From Bacillota bacterium (GTDB taxonomy: Bacteria > Bacillota > Clostridia > Oscillospirales > Ruminococcaceae): a stretch of DNA of 64,000 nt. The notes under the pieces are model-generated. The model had not been told where the DNA came from and searched no databases. It was given only the letters and a program-made list of their open reading frames with translations. The stretch lies in assembly GCA_023388515.1 (NCBI GenBank), contig JAEWGD010000012.1:1-64000 (forward strand), given 5' to 3'. Shown here piece after piece: positions 57,632 through 64,000 of the stretch (the first letter of the stretch is position 1; each line of letters starts with the position of its first letter). Position numbers and translations under genes: made by a program.

Positions 57632-58558
57632 TTATGTATTAAATTTTGTTTCGATAACCTTTTCACCATTGTCGGTTGTGTATTTCCAGTGGTCTATTCT
57701 GTCGGAATTGACGAAATATTTTAGCTCTTTGTTCATGTAGCTTGCATCAAAAACATCAACTATTATAAGCTTGACTTTCATTTTTTCAGGTATTAAAGCT
57801 TTTATATATACACTTGCGTGTTGACCGATGCGTACATTATCTTTTGGTTCAGCAAGCCCAGCAAGGTTTGGGGTTAGCTCGATGAAAATGCCATAATTTT
57901 CGATGGAACGGACAATTCCAGCGACTGTTTCACCTGAACTGAATAAAGAGGAGTTTTCCTCCCATGTTCCAAGCAATTCTTTGTGGGATAGCCAGATTCT
58001 GTCTTTATCAACGGATTTAATTATTACTCTTATGTCCTGACCGACGGTAAATCTGTCCGATGGATGTGAAATTCTTGAAACAGAAATTGCGTCAATTGGT
58101 ATAAGTGATGGAACGCCACAACCAATATCGACAAAGCATCCAAACTGTTCAAGATGTGTAACCTTTGCATTTATTATTGTGCCTGATTGTAAGTTGCTTA
58201 AATAGTTTTCAAAACATTCCTCCTGAACAGCACGTCTTGATAAGATAGCAAGAGGGTTATTGTTTTCATCTTTAATAATGTTCAAAACTTTAAAGCAAAC
58301 AGGCTTATTAACCTTTGAAATTAATGCAATATCACGAGTAGTGCCGTTATCTATGCCGATAGCACCCTCAATGCGAGGAATAAAGCCTTTCATACAGGGT
58401 AAATCGACAATGAGGTTATGCTCATTGTCACAGACTATCGACCTAGCTTCAAGGATTTTACCATGAAGCATTGCGTCTTGCAAAGCAGAAGGGGTTTTAA
58501 TAGAATTCAGATTTTCAGGCGTATCAATTAAACAGCCCTCCGGATAATATTTTTTCAT
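57632..58558 (-). CDS. S1 RNA-binding domain protein (RpsA-like)
   Basis: The 308-aa product has two clear S1 domains: GTIINAKVTHLEQFGCFVDI (about 130-200) and GETVAGIVRSIENYGIFIEL (about 215-270). A degenerate one precedes them (GKILEARSIV...MKGFIPR). Clostridia often carry such short S1-like proteins, separate from the full RpsA. It may aid translation or RNA decay. It converges with rarA. Confidence 0.85.
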   Translation of the reverse strand: MKKYYPEGCLIDTPENLNSIKTPSALQDAMLHGKILEARSIVCDNEHNLIVDLPCMKGFIPRIEGAIGIDNGTTRDIALISKVNKPVCFKVLNIIKDENNNPLAILSRRAVQEECFENYLSNLQSGTIINAKVTHLEQFGCFVDIGCGVPSLIPIDAISVSRISHPSDRFTVGQDIRVIIKSVDKDRIWLSHKELLGTWEENSSLFSSGETVAGIVRSIENYGIFIELTPNLAGLAEPKDNVRIGQHASVYIKALIPEKMKVKLIIVDVFDASYMNKELKYFVNSDRIDHWKYTTDNGEKVIETKFNT

Positions 58559-58660
58559 TTTTACCTCCCATATTTTCTCATATTGTTAGCTATGATAATA
58601 ATATGAGGAATTATCAAAAGATATACTATTTAAAATTATGTCTTTTAAAATTTATCAAGT

Positions 58661-59005
58661 TCACTTTGTAACATGGATGGATAATCCACCCATTGAAATC
58701 AAAAACTGCTCAACAAGTTTGATAGATTTATCATCACAGGTTACACTAAGTTTAGTTGGATAAGAAACTTCAGTTTCGTTAATATTGTTGTTGGCAAACA
58801 TGATTAATGAGGTTGCATAATTTGTGGTGGGGGCTGAGAATGGAACTAATGCATTTGTAGTAACTAATGAAATGCTAGAATGTTTAGGTTTGGAGTAATT
58901 AGGTATGTCTATGGCTCTAATTCCTGATACGCTTAGGTTAATTCTATTTGCAGCTGCCTCTGCTGAACTTATTGAATCAAATTCAGCGTGTATTGTTTTT
59001 ATCAT
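58661..59005 (-). CDS. Hypothetical protein
   Basis: The 114-aa product (MIKTIHAEFDSISSAEAAAN) looks like a small alpha/beta protein with a repeated beta-alpha-beta arrangement (KTIHAEFDSISSAE and KLSVTCDDKSIKLVEQFL). I start at 59005 after AAAGGAGTATTTT. No family is recognised. It is followed by the S1 protein gene. Confidence 0.6.
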   Translation of the reverse strand: MIKTIHAEFDSISSAEAAANRINLSVSGIRAIDIPNYSKPKHSSISLVTTNALVPFSAPTTNYATSLIMFANNNINETEVSYPTKLSVTCDDKSIKLVEQFLISMGGLSIHVTK

Positions 59006-59181
59006 AAAATACTCCTTTATAATAAGATTTATAAATATATTAATAGTTTTCATCTTTTTTCAATAAATATTTAAAGAAAATATTGCCTTAGATAAAAAAA
59101 TAGGTTATAATATAAGATAACGCATTTTAGAATATTGCAAGAGGGGAATTTGTTAGTATTTGAAATACGGAGGAGAATATT

Positions 59182-59370
59182 ATGGACATTAGACCTGAAG
59201 ATACATTAATAATGAAAAAGAATCATCCTTGTGGGTGTAATGAAATGTATGTTATTCGCTCAGGTATGGATTTTAAACTTCGTTGCGTTAAATGCTTGCA
59301 TGAGTTTATGGTACCGAGAAATAAAATAGAAAAGAAGATAAAAAAAGTTATTAGGGTCGAGGAGCAATAG
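59182..59370 (+). CDS. DUF951 protein
   Basis: The 62-aa product has KKNHPCGCNEMYVIRSGMDF and LRCVKCLHEFMVPRNKIEKK, the DUF951 zinc-ribbon-like signature (HPCG...W...R.G.D....C..C). It is conserved across Firmicutes with unknown function. It starts after ACGGAGGAGAATATT. Confidence 0.9.
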   Translation: MDIRPEDTLIMKKNHPCGCNEMYVIRSGMDFKLRCVKCLHEFMVPRNKIEKKIKKVIRVEEQ

Positions 59371-59433
59371 CGTTATTGTTTATTAGATGTTGAAACTTAT
59401 AATCAATTAGAGTAAAGGTAAGGTATTTATTGT

Positions 59434-60510
59434 ATGTTTGAAAAATTGAAGCTGACAGAAGCAAGATATAATGAAATTAATGAAAAGTTGTCAGATATTG
59501 CTGTAATTAGTGATAATAATTTATATAAACAATTGATGCGTGAGCATAAGAATTTGACTCCTATTATAGAAAAGTATAAAGAATATTTGTCTGCTGAGAA
59601 AGCGTTTACTGAGGCGAAGGAGATATTGGATTCAACGGGTGTTGATAAGGATTTCAAGGAAATGGCTCAACTTGAGTATGAAGAAAATAAGATTAAAACA
59701 GAAACTGCCACTGAGGATTTGAAGATTTTACTGCTTCCTAAAGACCCTAATGATGACAAGAATGTTATTATTGAAATTCGTGGTGGTGCGGGTGGAGATG
59801 AGGCGTCACTTTTTGCTAATTCACTATATAGAATGTATTCAATGTATTCGGAGAACAGGAATTGGAAGATTGAAGTGCTTAATTCTAATGAAACAGAGGT
59901 TGGTGGATTTAAGGAAATCAGCTTTTTGATAGCTGGCGATGGTGCATACTCAAGGTTGAAGTATGAAAGTGGTGTACATCGTGTTCAGCGTGTGCCTGAA
60001 ACAGAATCACAGGGTAGAATTCATACCTCAACAGTTACGGTTGCAGTTTTGGTTGAAGCTGATGATGTAGAATTAGACATTTCGACTACAGATTTAAAAA
60101 TAGATGTGTTTAGGGCGAGTGGTGCAGGTGGACAGCATGTTAACAAAACAGAGTCTGCTGTTAGAATCACTCACTTACCAACTGGCGTTGTTGTTGAATG
60201 TCAGGACGAAAGAAGTCAACATAAAAATAAAGATAAGGCGATGAAAATTCTTCGTTCAAGGCTTTATGAGGCTTTGCAACAGGAGCAGAGCGATAAAATA
60301 GCGTCTGAACGTAAAATGCAGGTAGGTACAGGTGACCGTTCAGAGAGAATAAGAACTTATAATTACCCACAGGGAAGGCTTACTGACCATAGAATTGGGC
60401 TTACTATTTACAGGCTTGAGGATTTGATGAATGGTAATCTTGACGAAGTTTTCGATTCTTTGGCAACTGCTGATCAGGCTGCTAAGCTTGCAATGCAAGG
60501 AGATAATTAA
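59434..60510 (+). CDS. prfA: Peptide chain release factor 1
   Basis: The 358-aa product ends translation at UAA and UAG. The GGQ loop is in RASGAGGQHVNKTES (about 228-242). Stop-codon recognition lies in HRVQRVPETESQGRIHTST; the anticodon-like PxT-type tripeptide is in that block. The C-terminal RIRTYNYPQGRLTDHRIG is typical of RF1. A methylation enzyme PrmC is not next door. Confidence 0.96.
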   Translation: MFEKLKLTEARYNEINEKLSDIAVISDNNLYKQLMREHKNLTPIIEKYKEYLSAEKAFTEAKEILDSTGVDKDFKEMAQLEYEENKIKTETATEDLKILLLPKDPNDDKNVIIEIRGGAGGDEASLFANSLYRMYSMYSENRNWKIEVLNSNETEVGGFKEISFLIAGDGAYSRLKYESGVHRVQRVPETESQGRIHTSTVTVAVLVEADDVELDISTTDLKIDVFRASGAGGQHVNKTESAVRITHLPTGVVVECQDERSQHKNKDKAMKILRSRLYEALQQEQSDKIASERKMQVGTGDRSERIRTYNYPQGRLTDHRIGLTIYRLEDLMNGNLDEVFDSLATADQAAKLAMQGDN

Positions 60511-60634
60511 GGTAGTATAAAAAGATAGCCTTAAAATTAATTTTAAAGTTGTATCTGCTGAAAAGGTGTTTCCTTAAAAATATGTGTAGAAAATATTTGG
60601 GTATTTATTTTTAGCGGAGAATTGGAGTATATAA

Positions 60635-61651
60635 ATGGAGGAAACAAAGCTTTTATCATGTGATGAAAATGATTTGGAAGTTGCTGCTGCACTCCTTAAA
60701 GATGGAAAGGTAGTCGGAGTTCCGACTGAAACTGTCTATGGGCTTGGTGCAGATGCAACAAATTCCGAAGCTGTCAGGTCAGTGTTTACAGCAAAAGGCA
60801 GACCTGCTGACAACCCATTGATTGTGCATATTTCAAGAATGGATATGCTCGAAAAGGTAGCTTTAGAAATTCCAGATTTGGCATATAAGCTTGCTGAGAG
60901 GTTTTGGGGTGGACCGCTTACTATGGTATTTAAAAAGAGAGAGATTATACCAAGCGTTACATCGGGTGGGCTTGATACAGTAGGGGTTAGGATGCCATCA
61001 CATCCGATAATAAAAAGGATTATAGAGTTGGCTGGAATTCCGATTGCAGCACCGTCAGCAAACATATCGGGTTATCCTAGCCCTACAATTGCAGAACACG
61101 TTATGAACGATATGTCGGGCAAAATATCTGCCGTTGTAGATGGTGGGGACTGTCGTTATGGGGTTGAATCAACGGTAATTTCCTTTGATGATTTCCAAAC
61201 GGTGAGGATATTAAGACCTGGCTGTGTAACTAAAGAGGATTTGGAAGAAGTGTGCAAAACAGTTATTATTGATGAGGCTGTTTTGAATGATGTTGAGGGG
61301 CAAGAAAATGTTCCATCTCCTGGAATGAAGTATAAACATTACTCGCCCAAAGCGAATATAGTGATTGTTGATAGTAGCTTGGAGGGGTTTAAAAATTATA
61401 TTTCCCAACATGATGGGAAAAGGATTTACTCGTTAATTTATGATAGGGAATCAAAGGCTTTTCCGTATCAACATTTGACTTATGGGGATAATAGTGCTGA
61501 ACAGGCACATCAATTGTTTGGAAAGCTTAGGGAGTTAGATAAAATAGGGGCTGAGATGGTTTATGTTCGTACTCCTGATAAAAATGGAGTGGGACTTGCT
61601 GTGTATAACCGTTTAATTAGAGCTGCGGGATTTGAGGTGATAAAGTTATGA
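60635..61651 (+). CDS. L-threonylcarbamoyladenylate synthase (Sua5/YwlC type)
   Basis: The 338-aa product makes the intermediate for t6A in tRNA. The TsaC domain (1-210) has VVGVPTETVYGLGADATN, KGRPADNPLIVHI and PSANISGYPSPT. The C-terminal Sua5 domain (about 240-338) has SPGMKYKHYSPKA and the end KNGVGLAVYNRLIRAA. The next gene, coaE, overlaps by 4 bp. Confidence 0.95.
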   Translation: MEETKLLSCDENDLEVAAALLKDGKVVGVPTETVYGLGADATNSEAVRSVFTAKGRPADNPLIVHISRMDMLEKVALEIPDLAYKLAERFWGGPLTMVFKKREIIPSVTSGGLDTVGVRMPSHPIIKRIIELAGIPIAAPSANISGYPSPTIAEHVMNDMSGKISAVVDGGDCRYGVESTVISFDDFQTVRILRPGCVTKEDLEEVCKTVIIDEAVLNDVEGQENVPSPGMKYKHYSPKANIVIVDSSLEGFKNYISQHDGKRIYSLIYDRESKAFPYQHLTYGDNSAEQAHQLFGKLRELDKIGAEMVYVRTPDKNGVGLAVYNRLIRAAGFEVIKL

Positions 61652-62280
61652 ATAGTTTAGATGGTGTTATGGTTGTCGGGTTAACTGGACAAACTGGTGC
61701 TGGGAAAACAACAGTCTGTGGAGTTTTTGAAAGCAACGGGTTTACTGTAATAAATGCTGATTTAATTGCTAGGGAGGTAATGCGAAAGGGCTTGCCTTGC
61801 CTTGTTGAATTAGCTGATTGCTTTGGTGAAAAAATACTAACTGATAATGGTGAGCTAGATAGAAAATATCTGAGCAGTATTGTTTTTAATGATAAATGTA
61901 AGCTTGAACAGCTTAATAGTATTTGCTATCCTTACATAACTTCGGAGATACTTAATCAGATAAAAAACAATTCGGACGATGGCAAAAAGCTTATTTTGCT
62001 TGATGCTCCAACTTTATTTGAAAGCCGTGCTGATGATTTTTGTGAGCTGATTATTTCTGTTGTTGCAAAGCAGGAAATAAGGCTTGAAAGAATTATAAAA
62101 AGAGATGGTTTATCAGAGCAAGAGGCTAAAAATAGAATTGATTCCCAACTTGATGAAGCGTTTTTTAAACAGAATTCAGACTTTATCATTAAAAACAATA
62201 AGGGTTTAGATAATTTAAGTGCCGTTGCAAAAGAAGTTTCGGATAAAATCAAGGATTATTACAATAATAAGTTAATATAA
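61648..62280 (+). CDS. coaE: Dephospho-CoA kinase
   Basis: The 210-aa product carries out the last step of CoA synthesis. It has Walker A GLTGQTGAGKTTVC (about 11-24), VINADLIAREVMRKG and LILLDAPTLFESRADD, then the lid region RLERIIKRDGLSEQEAKNRI. It overlaps tsaC by ATGA, so it is probably coupled. Confidence 0.95.
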   Translation: MNSLDGVMVVGLTGQTGAGKTTVCGVFESNGFTVINADLIAREVMRKGLPCLVELADCFGEKILTDNGELDRKYLSSIVFNDKCKLEQLNSICYPYITSEILNQIKNNSDDGKKLILLDAPTLFESRADDFCELIISVVAKQEIRLERIIKRDGLSEQEAKNRIDSQLDEAFFKQNSDFIIKNNKGLDNLSAVAKEVSDKIKDYYNNKLI

Positions 62281-62330
62281 TTAAATTATGATATGATTAA
62301 AAGTAACGCAACAAGTATGGAGGTAAATTT

Positions 62331-63731
62331 ATGAGTAAGGGCAGTATGAGTGCTAAGGAACTAAAGAAGTCGCTGTTTTCAAATAAAAAGAATGCAGGCT
62401 TGACTTTAAAAGAAGATGAGATAAAAAAAGCTGATAAGTTTTGTGAGAAATATAAAAACTTTCTTGATGTTGCAAAAACTGAAAGAGAAGCGGTTGATTA
62501 TACATTAAAAGTTTTGGAAGAGAATGGTTTTAAGGAATATAAAATCGGCATGGAACTAAAAGCTGGCGATAAGATTTATAGTAATAATCGTGGCAAGGCA
62601 GTTGTTATTTCTGTTATAGGAAGCGAGCCGATAGAGAAGGGCGTTAAGTTATGCGTTGCTCATATTGACTCGCCAAGGCTTGATTTAAAGCAATGCCCCG
62701 TATATGAGGAAAGTGAGCTTGCATTATTTAAGACACATTATTATGGTGGCATTAAAAAATATCAGTGGACTGCAATTCCTCTTTCATTGCATGGTGTAAT
62801 TGTTAAGGCTGATAACACAAAGGTAATAATTAATATCGGTGAAGATGAAAATGACCCTGTGTTCTGTGTTAATGATTTGCTACCACATCTTGCTGTTGAC
62901 CAGATGAAGCGTACTCTTTCTGAGGGTATCAAGGGTGAGGAGCTGAATATTTTAATCGGCTCAAGACCTTTCAAGGATGATGAGATAAGTGAAAAGGTTA
63001 AGCTTAATATATTGAAAATTCTTAATGAGAAATATGGTATTGTTGAAGACGATTTTATTTCTGCTGAAATTGAGGCTGTTCCAGCATTTAAGGCTAAGGA
63101 TATTGGTTTTGATAGGAGTATGGTGGGTGCATATGGGCATGATGATAGAGTTTGTGCTTATACAACCTTACAGGCGATTCTAAAATGCAAAAATCCAAAG
63201 AGAACTGCTGTGGTGGTTTTAGCTGATAAGGAAGAAACGGGTAGCGATGGGAATACTGGACTTAGGTCGGCTTACTTGAAGTATTTTATTGCAGATTTAG
63301 CTAAGGGATTTGGGGTAGAGGGCAGAACTGTTCTTTCAAATTCAGAATGTCTTTCGGCTGATGTTAATGCTGCATTTGACCCAACGTTCCCAGAAGTTCT
63401 TGAGAAGAAAAATGCAGCTTATATTAATTATGGCGTGGTTGTAACTAAGTTTACTGGTTCAAGAGGTAAATCTGGAACTTCCGATGCCTCAGCTGAGTTT
63501 GTTGGCAAGATTAGAAATTTGCTTAATGAAAATAAGATTATTTGGCAGACTGGTGAGCTTGGAAGGGTTGATTTAGGTGGTGGCGGTACTGTTGCTGCAT
63601 ATGTTGCAAACCTTGATGTTGATACTGTTGACGTTGGAGTTCCAGTATTATCAATGCACGCACCTTATGAGGTTGTGTCAAAGATTGACGTTTATATGGC
63701 TTACAAGGCTTTTGTTGCTTTTATGTGCTAA
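62331..63731 (+). CDS. M18-family aspartyl aminopeptidase
   Basis: The 466-aa product removes N-terminal acidic residues from peptides. M18 blocks are CVAHIDSPRLDLKQCPVYE (metal-binding histidine and aspartate), YGHDDRVCAYTTLQA, LADKEETGSDGNTG (catalytic glutamates) and SMHAPYEVVSKIDVYMAYK (last histidine). It starts after TATGGAGGTAAATTT. A terminator follows. Confidence 0.93.
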   Translation: MSKGSMSAKELKKSLFSNKKNAGLTLKEDEIKKADKFCEKYKNFLDVAKTEREAVDYTLKVLEENGFKEYKIGMELKAGDKIYSNNRGKAVVISVIGSEPIEKGVKLCVAHIDSPRLDLKQCPVYEESELALFKTHYYGGIKKYQWTAIPLSLHGVIVKADNTKVIINIGEDENDPVFCVNDLLPHLAVDQMKRTLSEGIKGEELNILIGSRPFKDDEISEKVKLNILKILNEKYGIVEDDFISAEIEAVPAFKAKDIGFDRSMVGAYGHDDRVCAYTTLQAILKCKNPKRTAVVVLADKEETGSDGNTGLRSAYLKYFIADLAKGFGVEGRTVLSNSECLSADVNAAFDPTFPEVLEKKNAAYINYGVVVTKFTGSRGKSGTSDASAEFVGKIRNLLNENKIIWQTGELGRVDLGGGGTVAAYVANLDVDTVDVGVPVLSMHAPYEVVSKIDVYMAYKAFVAFMC

Positions 63732-63753
63732 AGATTAGATTATATACAATGCT

Positions 63754-63785
63754 AGTCCCCCCAAAATTTTGAGGGGACTTTTTGT
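63754..63785 (+). terminator. Terminator after the aminopeptidase gene
   Basis: AGTCCCC (63754-63760) pairs with GGGGACT (63773-63779) and is followed by TTTTTGTTT. Confidence 0.85.
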
Positions 63786-63967
63786 TTATACTGCTGAAAA
63801 AATATTAGGGGAAATAGCTTACCTAAAATCGACAGATTTAACATGAGCTTGACTATATAATAGAACTAAACCTAAATTTAAAAAGAACAGAGGGTTGCAA
63901 TGTGACTTATATTTATGTCGATGTTCTTATAATTTTAAACATATATGTGAATTATTTCTTAATAAAA
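63786..63967 (+). other. AT-rich leader-like sequence
   Basis: I see no gene here. The stretch is very AT-rich and leads straight into the repeat-like end of the window, as a CRISPR leader would, but this cannot be judged from one repeat. Confidence 0.3.
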
Positions 63968-64000
63968 GCAACCTCAAGGATTACCCATACGGGATTGAAA
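63968..64000 (+). CRISPR. Possible first CRISPR repeat at window edge
   Basis: The last 33 bases contain the short palindrome CCCATACGGG and end in ATTGAAA, the typical 3' end of many type I and III repeats. Only one copy is in view, so this is a suggestion, not an array call. Confidence 0.3.

Overview
The window looks like the chromosome of a low-GC Clostridia bacterium, most like a fibre-degrading Ruminococcaceae/Oscillospirales member, carrying one apparently complete prophage of about 38 kb. The host inference rests on three secreted proteins with dockerin-type segments (a GH26 mannanase, a CE2-type esterase and a small unknown protein), a fourth secreted beta-helix protein with a dockerin-like tail, AT-rich codon use, and typical Firmicutes housekeeping genes (trmK, nif3-like, rqcH, DUF1858, DUF951).

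Left flank (1-16.0 kb). The first 750 bases hold the decayed end of a mobilizable element: a mobC fragment, hairpins and short direct repeats. Then come a minus-strand GH26 mannanase and CE2 esterase, a SigH-like sigma factor, a tRNA-like sequence, and a zinc-ribbon protein. A plus-strand housekeeping block follows: DUF1858, trmK, nif3-like, rqcH, 3-methyladenine glycosylase, a candidate small RNA, valS, folC. The flank ends with a dockerin protein whose signal-peptide start is out of frame, and a tRNA-Leu.

Prophage (16,002-54,317). It is integrated in the 3' end of tRNA-Ser(CGA). An 18-bp direct repeat marks both ends, and the integrase lies beside the intact tRNA. From the right: integrase, ImmA-like protease and CI-like repressor (plus strand); a divergent control region with two operators; then one long minus-strand lytic programme. 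This runs antirepressor, about twenty small early genes (several zinc ribbons), SbcC-like ATPase, RecT, MBL nuclease, GIY-YIG protein, SSB, replication initiator with internal iterons, RusA, MazG-like protein, ArpU-like regulator, terminase, portal, MuF-type capsid protein, scaffold, capsid, connectors, tail genes, a 1326-aa chimeric tail fibre, holin and endolysin. The long tape measure and absence of sheath genes suggest a siphovirus.

Two loci inside the prophage look like independently expressed cargo. One is a translationally coupled three-gene plus-strand cassette (16.6-18.4 kb) with its own promoter and terminator, between the endolysin and the left attachment site; none of its products can be firmly named. 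The other is a PH-domain gene with its own consensus promoter and terminator, wedged between the tail chaperones and the tape measure. The cassette is the best candidate for an undescribed system, plausibly anti-phage or toxin/antidote. The immunity region also encodes a likely antisense RNA against the lytic leader.

Right flank (54.3-64 kb). It holds tRNA-Ser, a beta-helix surface protein broken by a stop codon inside a 72-bp tandem repeat, rarA, an S1-domain protein, DUF951, prfA, tsaC/sua5, coaE and an M18 aminopeptidase. The last 33 bases resemble one CRISPR repeat, but the window ends there. All family names come from reading motifs by eye; no searches were run.
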